A program made the position numbers and the translations under genes. This document shows, one piece after another, positions 35,930 to 45,680 of a DNA stretch of 64,000 bases. The notes under the pieces are model-generated. The model did no database searches, had not been told where the DNA came from, and saw nothing but the letters and a program-made list of their open reading frames with translations. Positions within the stretch are counted from its first letter, which is position 1. Each line of letters begins with the position of its first letter. Source of the stretch: Methanomicrobia archaeon (lineage in GTDB: Archaea > Halobacteriota > Bog-38 > Methanoflorentales > Methanoflorentaceae); assembly GCA_015660915.1 (NCBI GenBank), contig JACTTZ010000005.1:155035-219034 (forward strand), given 5' to 3'.

Positions 35930-38869
35930 ATGCTCTTAGTTGCAGATGCAGTTAGCGAGGAGTTTGCACCTCTCTTTCCCTTTTCGTGTTTTAATCCAAT
36001 GCAGTCGCAGGTACTGCCGAGCCTCCTCGGGTCAGATGATGATGTTGTTGTGGCAGCACCCACGGCATCTGGAAAGACCGTGCTCGCCGAGCTCGCAATG
36101 GTTCGCGAGCTCTCAAAACCGCAAAGTGGCAAAATCCTGTACCTCGCTCCGCTGCGCGCACTTACCAATGAAAAAGAAGGTGAGTGGCAGACCTTGTTCA
36201 CGCCAATGGGCTTCGAGGTCTACGTTGTTTCTGGCGAGCGCGAGTTAGACCCGTCAAAAGCACGCAGCGCCCACATTATCATATCAACGCCGGAAAAATG
36301 GGATTCTTCCAGCAGAAAGCACAGCACGACACACAGGTTCGTCAGAGACGTTTCAGTAATTATCATCGATGAGGCACACCTCCTTGATTCTGATGAGCGC
36401 GGAGGCGTGCTTGAAGCGTTAATCACGCGCATGAAGCGCATCAAAGACACCAAAGTCCGGATCGTCGCGCTTAGCGCAACGATGCCCAACGTCAGCGAGG
36501 TCGCTCAGTGGGTAGGAGCTACAGAAGAGCACACTTTTGCCTTTGACGATTCTTACCGCCCCGTCCCGCTCAAAGCTGATGTTTTTGGGTATAATCCCGG
36601 CAAGAACAAGTTCTTAGACAAATATATTAGATTGTATAAAGCCGTCACATTAATCGAGCCTCACGTCCCTGATGGCCAAGCACTCATCTTTGTAGCAACC
36701 CGATCTGACACAACACAAGCGGCATCAAAGCTTGTTGAGATCTTTGCGACAAAAAGGAAGACACTCACGACCAAAGAGTCGGCACAAGTGGCTGCGCGAA
36801 TAAAGAGCAAATCCCTGAGCGATGCTGTGCGCAACGGTATTGGTTTTCACCACGCCGGCCTTTTGAAACAAGACCGGGACCTTGTTGAGGCGGCTTTCAA
36901 AGCCGGACACATCAAAATACTGGTCTCAACTTCAACACTCGCCTGGGGCGTTAACCTCCCTGCACGAGTCGTCGTCATTCGAGACATCGCAAACGAGGCT
37001 ATCGATGAGGAGATAAGCTCACTCGATCTCCTTCAAATGCTCGGTCGTGCCGGCAGGCCCCAGTATGACGAACGCGGTTTCGGGTGGATTATCGTACCGC
37101 GCGACCGCGCAGCGGGCTTCGTCGAGATGTTGCGCAATGGTCCCCCGATACGCTCGCAGCTGCACAAGACACTAAGTGAGCACTTGAATGCGGAAATCAG
37201 CATGGGCACTATTAAGAGCCGCGCGCATGCCAAACAGTGGTTTAGCGGAACGTTTTATTTTGTGCAACACCCTCAGTCGAGCGTTCTTTTGGACAATCAC
37301 GTAAACGCCCTCATTGAACAAGGATTTGCCGTCGAGGCAGAAGATCTCCTGCTTCCAACTGATTTAGGCAAGCTCGCCTCGAAGTACTACCTGCGCCTCA
37401 ACACAGCTCGAGGATTTACGCAGTTGAGAGAGTCGCCTACCGACGAGGAGCTACTTGACGCTGTCGCCTCAGCCGAGGAATTTGCCGATATCGCGGTGAG
37501 GCGGAACGAGGTCTCTGCGATAAAGCGTACGCAGCCAAGTTATCACGGACACAAGTCCAAGGTGCTCGCTATATTAGACGCATATATTGAGCGTGGAGAA
37601 GTCACCGAAGTGCTAAGGAGCGACGCATGGCTCATCCGACAAAATGCGCTTCGGCTCTTGTCCGCACTGGAAGCGTTCTTATTGCTCTTCAACGCACCGG
37701 AAACCGTCTTGCGAGCCAGAATTCTCGCTCTACGACTTGAATACGGAGCGCCAGAGGAGCTGTGCCCGTTGCTTCAACTTGACGGAGTGGGCATCAAACA
37801 AGCAACTCAGCTATATGCGCAAGGGATCAAGTCGCCGTTTGACATTACCCCAGCGGTGCTTTCCAGACTCGTTGCCGGCACGCGTATCGCACAGTCAATA
37901 GGGAAACTGCCCGAAATCGTAATTGACATGCTGTTGCCCGATTCGATAGCATTTGGACAAAGCGCTATGTGCCACGCAACTGTAACAAACGCTCGCGGAG
38001 GCACACGTGTGTCGGTAACCGTGTTCGCCAATGGACTCAAGATGCTTCGCGATAGCTTCTATCTGGCGAATGGATACGCCAAATCAATTCCCATCGGCAT
38101 ATATGGCTCTCAAAACGAACGAGTCACGTACCAAGTGCGAGTCGACCATCTCGATTGTGTCAAAGCTCCCCAGATCCGACAGAAAGAAATAGCGATCACC
38201 GATCTCCCTAGCGAACTGAAAGCAGCTATTAGTAGCGTGGACAGAGGGCCGGTGACTATTGGTAATGGACCACAAGCTCATGCGGAAGTACCGCACTTTT
38301 CGATCCCTCCAGCAGCGCTTAGAGAGGCGCATGGAGCAGGACCGTTGGAGGCGCCGCTCATGACCCCCCACGACGCCTCACACAGGAGCAGGAGCACGAA
38401 GCTGGACGTAGGGGACAAAGACGTGCACTTGAGATCCGTGGGACGCTGCAAGCAATGCGGCGATTCATTGAACCGCGCTGAAAGCGTAATAACGTGCGAT
38501 TGCGGAGCTCTTTACAAGCTCCCTACCGGAGCGGAACTCACCGGAAGCACTTGCAGCTGCGGGCTGCCAAAGTTCAGACTCAAGCTTTTTGGCGTTGACG
38601 TGTGCATTGACCGTCAATGCGAGAACATGGATGATGTGATTGCTCAGCGCTTCGCAACAAGCGGTTTCATCTGCCCTCGCTGTCGTGGTCCCCTAACCGT
38701 CGTGCGCAGGAAGGGGATCATTGTGGGGTGTGCACAGTACTATGACGGGTGCAAGACCGCTTTCTTATTGCCTGCTAACGCAACGATCGTTGGACGGTGC
38801 AAGTGCGGGCTGCCGAAGCTGCAGCTGAAAACCAAGACTCGATGTCTCGACACCAAGTGCCGCGCGTAA
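35930..38869 (+). CDS. Ski2-like DExH helicase with C-terminal zinc ribbons
   Basis: ATP-driven nucleic-acid helicase of superfamily 2, 979 aa. The core has Walker A APTASGKT (about 44-51), IIDEAHLLDSDERGG (DEAH), SATMP, and motif VI QMLGRAGRPQYDERG, the Ski2/Brr2/Hel308 pattern, then a winged helix and a ratchet-type domain (VGIKQATQLYAQGI as helix-hairpin-helix). From about residue 839 it adds four Cys clusters: CKQCG...CDCG, CSCGLPK...CIDRQC, CPRC...CAQYYDGC (topoisomerase-I-type ribbon) and CKCGLPK...CLDTKC. True Hel308 is about 700 aa and lacks these. GAGGTAGG lies nine bases before the ATG. Whether the substrate is DNA or RNA is unclear. Confidence 0.88.
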   Translation: MLLVADAVSEEFAPLFPFSCFNPMQSQVLPSLLGSDDDVVVAAPTASGKTVLAELAMVRELSKPQSGKILYLAPLRALTNEKEGEWQTLFTPMGFEVYVVSGERELDPSKARSAHIIISTPEKWDSSSRKHSTTHRFVRDVSVIIIDEAHLLDSDERGGVLEALITRMKRIKDTKVRIVALSATMPNVSEVAQWVGATEEHTFAFDDSYRPVPLKADVFGYNPGKNKFLDKYIRLYKAVTLIEPHVPDGQALIFVATRSDTTQAASKLVEIFATKRKTLTTKESAQVAARIKSKSLSDAVRNGIGFHHAGLLKQDRDLVEAAFKAGHIKILVSTSTLAWGVNLPARVVVIRDIANEAIDEEISSLDLLQMLGRAGRPQYDERGFGWIIVPRDRAAGFVEMLRNGPPIRSQLHKTLSEHLNAEISMGTIKSRAHAKQWFSGTFYFVQHPQSSVLLDNHVNALIEQGFAVEAEDLLLPTDLGKLASKYYLRLNTARGFTQLRESPTDEELLDAVASAEEFADIAVRRNEVSAIKRTQPSYHGHKSKVLAILDAYIERGEVTEVLRSDAWLIRQNALRLLSALEAFLLLFNAPETVLRARILALRLEYGAPEELCPLLQLDGVGIKQATQLYAQGIKSPFDITPAVLSRLVAGTRIAQSIGKLPEIVIDMLLPDSIAFGQSAMCHATVTNARGGTRVSVTVFANGLKMLRDSFYLANGYAKSIPIGIYGSQNERVTYQVRVDHLDCVKAPQIRQKEIAITDLPSELKAAISSVDRGPVTIGNGPQAHAEVPHFSIPPAALREAHGAGPLEAPLMTPHDASHRSRSTKLDVGDKDVHLRSVGRCKQCGDSLNRAESVITCDCGALYKLPTGAELTGSTCSCGLPKFRLKLFGVDVCIDRQCENMDDVIAQRFATSGFICPRCRGPLTVVRRKGIIVGCAQYYDGCKTAFLLPANATIVGRCKCGLPKLQLKTKTRCLDTKCRA

Positions 38870-38922
38870 GCACTACCTGGCAGGATCAACGCTTCCGATC
38901 CCGCAATGATTCTACAGCGCCG

Positions 38923-40470
38923 TCATGGCTTCCGAATTGTGGCGCTATCTGGGTCAAGACCACGCCATTCGACAATATAACCGAGAGCTTCCAAAACCTT
39001 CTCTGGAGATGAAATACCCTCTTCTTCGATTATACCAAGCGCGGCAGGAAGTACCCCCCCTTCAAGCGCTTTTAGTCTCTCTGCGATTGTATCAAGCTTG
39101 CGCTCGCTTACGAGAAGCGTGCCGATAAGACGGTAGTGCGCTGCTGGATTGGCCTGCAACCATCGCACGAGGGCCCCTACCGATACGGACTGTGCGTCGG
39201 CCAGTTGTGTTACGTCGATGACTTCTCCTGTGAGTTCAAGCCGTGTGCTGTCGATGGTTTGGGCCTGCTGCACGATGGCAGTTTCCTCTAACTGCTTCAG
39301 GTACTTGACTACCGGCTTCACGGGCACCTTCTTGTCGTAGAGGATGACCAAGCCTTTGACCTTCTCGAGCTGCGAACAATTGAGGCTTCGATCGACAGCG
39401 ATCAGCAAGTTCTCAACGTCGAGCTCCCGCAGTTTCGCCAGCTTCTTCTTAAGGTACTCATCAGTCCAAAAACCGACCACCTCGAGGTACGCCTTCAGAT
39501 GGTTCTTCTCAAAGCTGAAATCAGGGATGAATACGTATCGGCCGGCAACTAGCAGTTCCGGTTCTCTTTTGAGGTTCCAACCCAACTTTAAAGCCTTAAA
39601 CGAGTGTGCGAACGCCGCTTCGACTGAGCTGTCATATCGCTCTCTTGTTGACTCGGCACCGTGCCCAGGAAGCCGATCTCTCACGTTCCCGCTGTCAAGC
39701 TCCAGTTCTAACAGCTTGGGTGCTTGTCGTTCCCCACCGACAACGTGTGCCTTGAGGTGCCATTCGTCAGCTTCGACAATAGAAGGGAGTAGTTTCGCAA
39801 GTGACGTGCCGTACCGTTCGGTCAGCTTGAAGAGCGATATAGGACCGTCAACGATGGTGCGATAAGCTCCGTCAGTTTGCTCTATCGCATACATGAGACC
39901 CAAATGCTTGAGCCGACTGAAAATGCGCTGGTAGTTGCTCCCGACCATAAACTCGAGAGAGGCAGCCTTGAACAGCAGCGTTTGTGTCAAGCTTAAATTG
40001 TACTGCTGGATAAGGTCTCGCGGATGGGGCGCGACAAAGCGTTCTAACACCAGCTCATCTTCGAAATCGCTCCAGAGCGACGCCTCGAGCTGCAATGACG
40101 AGAGACCCAGTTGCGACGCTGCCTCAGTTATAACCTTCTGCCTCAGCTCGTCGGTCGCGACGAGCGGATACCGATTTGCCTCTCTAAAGACTTCACGGCG
40201 CGCTTGTTTGGGATCAATGTGACTTCGCGGTTTGAACGTTGCTGCGCGGTCGAGCAATGCGACTAAGCCCCTCACCAGTCGAAAGTCAAAGCCGACTTCC
40301 TCAAACTGCTGACACTGGTCAGCCAGCTCGCCCTTTCGCTTGTTTAAGTGTGCTTCATACGTTTCGATCAAACGCGACGCCAGTTCTAAGTAACGGCCTT
40401 CAATCGGCACATAAACCGGTTTGATCTTTCCGGAGCGAGCGCGCGTGATAAGGAGATTGCTAGGGAGCAT
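38923..40470 (-). CDS. Bax1-type nuclease (DUF790), partner of XPB
   Basis: 515-aa protein of the DUF790 family, whose archaeal member Bax1 binds XPB and acts as a structure-specific nuclease. An N-terminal all-helical part (about 1-200) is followed by a PD-(D/E)xK-like domain: FIPDFSFEK, AYLEVVGFWTDEYLKKKLAKL and a Lys-rich linker at about 310-350 fit the nuclease core. It overlaps the XPB gene by 11 bases on the same strand, the standard arrangement. It converges with the helicase gene. Confidence 0.9.
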   Translation of the reverse strand: MLPSNLLITRARSGKIKPVYVPIEGRYLELASRLIETYEAHLNKRKGELADQCQQFEEVGFDFRLVRGLVALLDRAATFKPRSHIDPKQARREVFREANRYPLVATDELRQKVITEAASQLGLSSLQLEASLWSDFEDELVLERFVAPHPRDLIQQYNLSLTQTLLFKAASLEFMVGSNYQRIFSRLKHLGLMYAIEQTDGAYRTIVDGPISLFKLTERYGTSLAKLLPSIVEADEWHLKAHVVGGERQAPKLLELELDSGNVRDRLPGHGAESTRERYDSSVEAAFAHSFKALKLGWNLKREPELLVAGRYVFIPDFSFEKNHLKAYLEVVGFWTDEYLKKKLAKLRELDVENLLIAVDRSLNCSQLEKVKGLVILYDKKVPVKPVVKYLKQLEETAIVQQAQTIDSTRLELTGEVIDVTQLADAQSVSVGALVRWLQANPAAHYRLIGTLLVSERKLDTIAERLKALEGGVLPAALGIIEEEGISSPEKVLEALGYIVEWRGLDPDSATIRKP

Positions 40471-41821
40471 TCTCCGCGGCCCTCCATCTTCGCTTCCGGC
40501 GGTGACTCATTCCTGTTTCGGTGGTATCCCGCGTGACGATTTCAGTGAGTCTCGCGAGCTTCCCCTCCCGCTTACGCAGCACGCGCCCGAGGCGCTGAAT
40601 GAATTCTCGGGAGCTACCGGTCCCGCTGAGAATAATAGCTTGCGAGGCATCGGGAACGTCGACCCCCTCGTCAAGCACTTTAGAGGTGACTATCATGCGA
40701 TACTCCCCGTCGTGAAAGCTGGTAAGTATCTGTCTGCGCTCATCTTTGAAGGTCGTGTGCGTGATTGCCGGGATCAAAAAGGTTCGAGCTATGCGATGCA
40801 CGAGCTTATTATGCTGAGTAAAAATGATAGTCTGCTCAGAGGGGTGCTCGAGAAGCAGTTCCTTTAGCACCTCCATTTTTGCGCGTGAGTTCAAAGCGAT
40901 GTCTAAGGCCCGATTCCGAGCCAGAAGCGCTTTTCGAGCCTCCGGATCCCACGAGCTGCGTCTGATGAACGTGGCGAAATCGTGCGGCGTTCGCAGCGTA
41001 ACGTTGCGGCGCGCCAGATAATTAGTGAATACAGCATAGCACCGCGAATACTCCTCCGCTTCGTCGGGCTCCAAGTCGACGGAGCGATACGCCACTTCAT
41101 AACCGGAAAGGTGTTCGTCAGCGAGGTCCTGCACAGTCAGCTCATAGACTTTTCCCCCGATGAGGCGTAGGAGCTCGCTGTGTAGACCATCTTCGCGTTC
41201 ATACGTTGCTGTTAGTCCAAGTCTCGCTGGCGATAGAAACATTTCAGCGATATGGCGATAACCTGCTGCAGGAAGGTGATGGACCTCGTCGAAGATGACT
41301 AACCCAAATCGATTGCCAAGCTCCGCTGCGCGCAAATACGCTGAGTCGTAAGTGGCAACGGTGAGTGGCGAGAGTACATTGTCACCGCCTCCGTACGCAC
41401 CTACCTCGAGCTCAAATTCAGTCGCGAGCACGCGACGCCACTGCTCCATTAAATCGAGCGTAGGCACGACCACCAAAGCAGGAATTTGCAGCTTGCCGAT
41501 TGCCCCAACCGCGACAACTGTTTTTCCGGCGCCCGTTGGGAGGACAACCGTCCCTCGTTTTCCCGCTTCCATCCACGAGTCCAGCGCGTCTCGTTGATAG
41601 TCTCGAAGCACGGTGCGTAGCTGCAGGTGTGGCACGGGAAGCAGCTTGAGCGCCTCGTCTACGTACTCGATATGGCTGTTCTCAAGGTAATCAATGACGT
41701 CTGCGTAGTGCAATGCCAACGCTCTGTATGCACCTGAACGCGCGTCCCAATGGGAGTTTGGTACACGCGTGTCCCCCCAAATCAGCAGGGTACCTTTGTC
41801 GTATTGAATCCTTACCCGCAA
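40460..41821 (-). CDS. XPB helicase/translocase
   Basis: DNA unwinding ATPase of nucleotide-excision repair, 453 aa, the usual archaeal size. An N-terminal damage-recognition-like domain (1-70) precedes Walker A PTGAGKT (95-101), the DEVH box (178-181), the diagnostic RED motif (YERED, 209-211), a thumb insertion, and motif VI QRLGRVLRKREGK. The start is TTG 41821 with AGGTGA upstream. It lies between a nucleotidyltransferase-like gene and Bax1 in one transcription unit. Confidence 0.95.
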   Translation of the reverse strand: MRVRIQYDKGTLLIWGDTRVPNSHWDARSGAYRALALHYADVIDYLENSHIEYVDEALKLLPVPHLQLRTVLRDYQRDALDSWMEAGKRGTVVLPTGAGKTVVAVGAIGKLQIPALVVVPTLDLMEQWRRVLATEFELEVGAYGGGDNVLSPLTVATYDSAYLRAAELGNRFGLVIFDEVHHLPAAGYRHIAEMFLSPARLGLTATYEREDGLHSELLRLIGGKVYELTVQDLADEHLSGYEVAYRSVDLEPDEAEEYSRCYAVFTNYLARRNVTLRTPHDFATFIRRSSWDPEARKALLARNRALDIALNSRAKMEVLKELLLEHPSEQTIIFTQHNKLVHRIARTFLIPAITHTTFKDERRQILTSFHDGEYRMIVTSKVLDEGVDVPDASQAIILSGTGSSREFIQRLGRVLRKREGKLARLTEIVTRDTTETGMSHRRKRRWRAAENAP

Positions 41822-41839
41822 TTAATTCACCTAGAGCCG

Positions 41840-42805
41840 CTACCGGCGGCTCTGCTCGGCTGGTCCGGCACTGTGTTCTCGCGAAAGAAGCAGCGTACAG
41901 CTTTTTATCCATTCGCCTCGAGCTGCACGCGTGGTGCCTACGATTAAGCGCGTTGCTCCCGCTTCATTGCACGTCCCTCTCGCTTCAATAACCTCTCCCT
42001 CATTGGCTTGCCCTGCATAGGTATGCGTATACGAAAGTACCTTCTTCACTGTTTCGTGCTCGATTTCGTAAATAGCAGGGCTGTCGAATGCGTAGCAATC
42101 GTTGGTCACCGCGGCGCGGATGGTCGCAAACCCATCGTCTATACCTCGCGGCTCAGCTACTATTTCATCGAGCCCACGCACGAACAACAAATCGAAGTAT
42201 GTCTTTCCGATCAAACCCCGGTTCCACTTTCTCTGTTCGTGCAGCACGAACTCTTCGAACGTCAGTTCCGGGGAACGCTTTTGGTATATCTGCTGCCACA
42301 CACGACTGTCAATCGGCGGCAACAATCCGCACTCTACGGCGTCGCGCAAAGCGGCTCTCCCACGCTCAAAGCTTGGCTTCCCGTAAAGAACAAAATCAAT
42401 ATCAGATGACTCCGCCGCAAGCCCGACAAGTCGAGAACCTGTTACCCCCATATGGTGCCGAGGGATTCCATACCCCTCAAGGAGCTCCACGATTCTCAAA
42501 ACGCTCGCATCATCACAATGCTCTATGCATTGTTGTGGACGCTTCAGCTCTACGACGTCCTCGTACGGAATTGCGCAGAGTCCATTCAGATACATATAGG
42601 ACTTGTACATCAGGTGTTGTGCTTCATCAAAGTCGACTTTGCGAAACCGCTTGCCATCCTGGCGCACTCTGTCGCCGTTTTTGTCTGGAACGTAGCGCAA
42701 AAAACCTTGGATATACGCCTTATTGTCGTACGAAACAACCGCGAAGATCCAATTCTCTTTAGTAATAACAAAATCTCTTATGCGAACAGGCTCGCTTACT
42801 GTCAT
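41840..42805 (-). CDS. Nucleotidyltransferase-like protein upstream of XPB
   Basis: 321-aa protein with a pol-beta-type nucleotidyltransferase signature: GVTGSRLVG (Gly-Ser 123-124) followed by SSDIDFVLYG (Asp135 and Asp137). A small N-terminal beta domain (1-85) has repeated strands reminiscent of OB or PUA-like folds. The family is not assigned further. It is 18 bases upstream of XPB on the same strand, so it may belong to the XPB-Bax1 repair unit. Its last 40 residues are low-complexity and rich in Arg, Glu and Ser. Confidence 0.75.
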   Translation of the reverse strand: MTVSEPVRIRDFVITKENWIFAVVSYDNKAYIQGFLRYVPDKNGDRVRQDGKRFRKVDFDEAQHLMYKSYMYLNGLCAIPYEDVVELKRPQQCIEHCDDASVLRIVELLEGYGIPRHHMGVTGSRLVGLAAESSDIDFVLYGKPSFERGRAALRDAVECGLLPPIDSRVWQQIYQKRSPELTFEEFVLHEQRKWNRGLIGKTYFDLLFVRGLDEIVAEPRGIDDGFATIRAAVTNDCYAFDSPAIYEIEHETVKKVLSYTHTYAGQANEGEVIEARGTCNEAGATRLIVGTTRAARGEWIKSCTLLLSREHSAGPAEQSRR

Positions 42806-43155
42806 CCCGCAATCGGGTTATCACTTTACCATTATTAAGCTTCCTCGATTGCGATGAGGGGTTTGTCGCGCGAAGCTCGTGCCTAACAAGGTCTCGCAGG
42901 AACAATTTCCTTTCATTTTCCATAGCAGCCGATTTTGGTTAATCAGGGGCCGCTTAATCAGTGGTTACAGGCCGAATCGGCTGTGTAGGGTCATTTTCTT
43001 CGTGTGCACGTCAGAGCGTCCCGCCGCAATTCCAGCTCCAATTCGGAATATGGGTAGGCGATGCTTCTCCCCCTAAATGCCCCCCACGCGTAAAAAGCAC
43101 TTACAAATACGTGCGAAGTTCTCAGGTTAAACGGCGGCATTAGTAGGCGGCGCAA
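42806..43155. other. 350-base gap without a recognised gene
   Basis: Short frames exist on both strands but none has a start signal, family resemblance or bias. No tRNA or hairpin terminator is recognised. The left end carries an AT-rich stretch (CATTATTAAG, about 42830-42840) that is the likely promoter of the nucleotidyltransferase-XPB-Bax1 unit. Confidence 0.5.
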
Positions 43156-43773
43156 TCATTTGCGGTTCGCAATCTGACGCGGGATTTCAGTCATTTCACA
43201 CACGGTGTCGTACCCTGCACCTCGGCGCAAGACCACGCGATTGACGAGATCCACCACAGTTGAAGGACCTAAGGTAACCTGACCTCCTTCAAGCACGCAA
43301 CCAACGCGGATGCTGACATCTTTTGCGCACATGGCAGGCTGCGCGCCTGTCACGTTCGCGCTTGTCGAGGTGATCGGAGCCCCGACATAATCAATCAGCG
43401 CCCGGGCTACCTTATGAGAAGGAAATCGGATGCCGACGAGGTTTGTGCCTGCCGTAAGGACGCCAGGAACGATATCCTTTTTTCGTAAGAGAACAGTGAC
43501 AGGCCCTGGCAGCAACTGGTGGAGAAGGTTAACGTCTTCGACGTACGCAACGGCTTTTATCATGCCGAATTCAGAAACAGCAAGCGAAATAGGCTTCGAC
43601 GAAGTCGCTTGTTTAAGGGCGATCACTTTCCTGACCGTTGATTCTTCAAGCGCTAACGCGCCTAGTCCGTAGACGGTATCGGTCGGATAAGCAACGATCC
43701 CGCCGGCCCTGATAGCGTTAGCAGCGCCCTTTATACTTCTCGTAATCCGAATAGGGGCCACAGTAAGCCTCAC
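43156..43773 (-). CDS. Threonylcarbamoyl-AMP synthase (Sua5/YrdC)
   Basis: Makes threonylcarbamoyl-adenylate for the t6A37 modification of tRNA. The 205-aa single-domain product has GGIVAYPTDTVYGLG (about 27-41), the KQATSSKPISLAV strand, VGIRFPSH and ITSTSANVTG, the YrdC nucleotide-binding surface. The C-terminal Sua5 domain is absent. It is 19 bases downstream of the MBF1 gene. Confidence 0.93.
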   Translation of the reverse strand: MRLTVAPIRITRSIKGAANAIRAGGIVAYPTDTVYGLGALALEESTVRKVIALKQATSSKPISLAVSEFGMIKAVAYVEDVNLLHQLLPGPVTVLLRKKDIVPGVLTAGTNLVGIRFPSHKVARALIDYVGAPITSTSANVTGAQPAMCAKDVSIRVGCVLEGGQVTLGPSTVVDLVNRVVLRRGAGYDTVCEMTEIPRQIANRK

Positions 43774-43792
43774 ACAAAAAAAGCTATAGCTT

Positions 43793-44269
43793 TCAGTGTC
43801 GCCGTTTAACGACGGCTATATCTCCGAGCGTCAAGTTTCCGGACGGTTTGCCCCGCTGCGCTTTTTCCCGCCCGATTTCGATGAGGAGGTTCACGTTCAG
43901 CGCCTTTTCGAGTTTCTTTCGGAGTTTATCGTCAGGCGTTAGTTCCTTTCGCTCAATTTTCTTTATCACGAGCGCTTTTTCCATTATTTTCGCTGCGAGT
44001 TGCTCCTGCGTTATTCCAGCTCTTTTTCGTGCGTTTTTAACGATGTCATCAAAGTCGGGATCGAGTTCGCCCGCCATTTGTCGATAGATGTCCCGATACC
44101 TAGTGCGGGTATGGGCAGTAACTTTGTTTGCCGGTCCGATGAGCGTTTGAGGACGGCGTATTTCCGTGCCAAGGCCTGAACATGCAGCACACGTTTCGAG
44201 CTCCGCCCCCTCAACAATAACGCGTTTAGGCCTTCCTAGGATTTCTTTCCCGCATAATTCGCAGTGCAT
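43793..44269 (-). CDS. Multiprotein bridging factor 1 (MBF1) transcription factor
   Basis: Archaeal coactivator that bridges regulators and TBP. The 158-aa product has an N-terminal zinc ribbon ([10 protein letters not shown] then ETCAACSG) and a C-terminal Cro-type helix-turn-helix (about 70-130: [23 protein letters not shown]). ATG 44269 is chosen since the ribbon starts there and GAGGAAA precedes it. It is divergent from PAN, an arrangement common in euryarchaea. Confidence 0.93.
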   Translation of the reverse strand: MHCELCGKEILGRPKRVIVEGAELETCAACSGLGTEIRRPQTLIGPANKVTAHTRTRYRDIYRQMAGELDPDFDDIVKNARKRAGITQEQLAAKIMEKALVIKKIERKELTPDDKLRKKLEKALNVNLLIEIGREKAQRGKPSGNLTLGDIAVVKRRH

Positions 44270-44285
44270 GGCTTTCCTCGAAAAA

Positions 44286-44314
44286 AGGATATATAGCATG
44301 CAATATTAAATACC
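44286..44314. promoter_or_regulatory. Divergent promoter, MBF1 / PAN
   Basis: GGATATATAGC (44287-44297) lies about 23 bases from the MBF1 start on the minus strand; CAATATTAAATA (44301-44312) lies 20-30 bases before the PAN GTG. Both fit archaeal TATA spacing. Confidence 0.5.
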
Positions 44315-44331
44315 ATGCGGAGGAAACGACA

Positions 44332-45555
44332 GTGGAAGACTCTTTTGACGAAAGCGAAAAGAAGGGCAGCGACTTTTCTGAATACCTCCTGGACCGCGTT
44401 CGTCAACTTGAAGAACGTAATCTCAAGCTCCGTGATGCCAATCGCAAAGTCGAAAACGAGAAGAGATCGGCTGAGAATCAGAAGGTACGCTACGAGCGCG
44501 AAGTCCGAAAACTCAGAAGTGAGCTTGAACGACTCAAGGGACCCCCTTTGCTTGTTGGAACGGTACTGGATGTGCTCGACGACAATCGAGTCGTAATCAA
44601 GAGCTCAACCGGCCCGAAGTTCGTTGTCAACGCTTCACAATTCATTGAGCAAGAGCTTATCGCCGGCGCCAGAGTGGCGCTGAATCAACAGTCCCTCGCT
44701 ATCGTCGGCGCTTTGCCACCATCGAAGGATCCGACCGTTTACGGGATGGAAATCATTGAGACACCAACGGTGAGCTACGATGATATCGGCGGCCTAGACG
44801 CTCAGATTCAAGAGCTTCGAGAGACGGTAGAACTCCCACTGTTAAAGCCTGAGCTATTTGAGCGAGTAGGGATAGAGCCGCCTAAGGGCGTACTTCTCTA
44901 CGGAGCTCCCGGAACCGGCAAAACGCTTCTTGCAAAGGCAGTTGCAAAACACACAGAATCAGTTTTCATTCGAATCGTAGGCAGTGAGCTCGTGCAGAAG
45001 TATATAGGTGAGGGGGCTCGACTCGTTCGAGAGTTATTTGAAATGGCCCGGGAAAAGGCCCCCAGCATTATCTTCATCGATGAGCTTGACGCCATAGGAG
45101 CAAAGCGCCTGGATAGCGCGACTTCAGGGGACCGTGAAGTGCAAAGGACGCTTATGCAGCTCCTCGCCGAAATGGACGGATTTGAAAATCGGGGCGATGT
45201 TAAGATCATCGGTGCGACCAACAGGAGCGACATACTCGACCCTGCATTGCTTCGGCCCGGGCGCTTTGATCGCCTTATCGACATCCCGCTGCCAACCTAC
45301 GAAGCACGCGTTGAAATTGTCAAGATCCACACGTCCGGTATGAACCTGGCTCAAGAAATTGATGCCGAGAAGATTGCCAAGCTCACCGACGGTGCCAGCG
45401 GCGCTGACATAAAAGCTATTGCGATGGAAGCCGGCATGTTTGCTATCCGAGCGGAACGCGAGTCCGTGATAGTTGCCGATTTCGACGATGCCGTGCGCAA
45501 AGTTATGGGCATGCCTAAAGCAGAGGCGCAGCAGCTGGAGTCAATGTTCGCGTAG
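44332..45555 (+). CDS. pan: Proteasome-activating nucleotidase (PAN)
   Basis: Hexameric AAA+ unfoldase that feeds the archaeal 20S proteasome. 407 aa: N-terminal coiled coil (about 10-70), OB domain, then AAA+ with Walker A GAPGTGKT (about 190-197), Walker [12 protein letters not shown], and the second region of homology [19 protein letters not shown]. The penultimate residues are QLESMFA; the usual HbYX motif (hydrophobic-Tyr-any) is not evident, since the end is Met-Phe-Ala. GGAGG precedes the GTG start. Confidence 0.95.
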   Translation: MEDSFDESEKKGSDFSEYLLDRVRQLEERNLKLRDANRKVENEKRSAENQKVRYEREVRKLRSELERLKGPPLLVGTVLDVLDDNRVVIKSSTGPKFVVNASQFIEQELIAGARVALNQQSLAIVGALPPSKDPTVYGMEIIETPTVSYDDIGGLDAQIQELRETVELPLLKPELFERVGIEPPKGVLLYGAPGTGKTLLAKAVAKHTESVFIRIVGSELVQKYIGEGARLVRELFEMAREKAPSIIFIDELDAIGAKRLDSATSGDREVQRTLMQLLAEMDGFENRGDVKIIGATNRSDILDPALLRPGRFDRLIDIPLPTYEARVEIVKIHTSGMNLAQEIDAEKIAKLTDGASGADIKAIAMEAGMFAIRAERESVIVADFDDAVRKVMGMPKAEAQQLESMFA

Positions 45556-45680
45556 CTCATTGACATTCCTCACGACCGTGTTTGTCGATTAGCGGATGCT
45601 ACTCGCCACAGCCAAAACAGTCGACGCTCGTTTGGGTGAATTCACAGCAACGTTTCCAGACTAAAATTACTGCAAGCGCT

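Noticed and set aside
42088-42762. 224-codon frame antisense to the nucleotidyltransferase-like gene
   Set aside because: Low-complexity Arg/Ser/Pro/His content and complete overlap with a better-supported gene.
42806-43155. Possible small RNA or gene in the gap before Sua5
   Set aside because: No cloverleaf, kink-turn, box C/D pair or conserved stem could be recognised by eye; short frames lack start signals.
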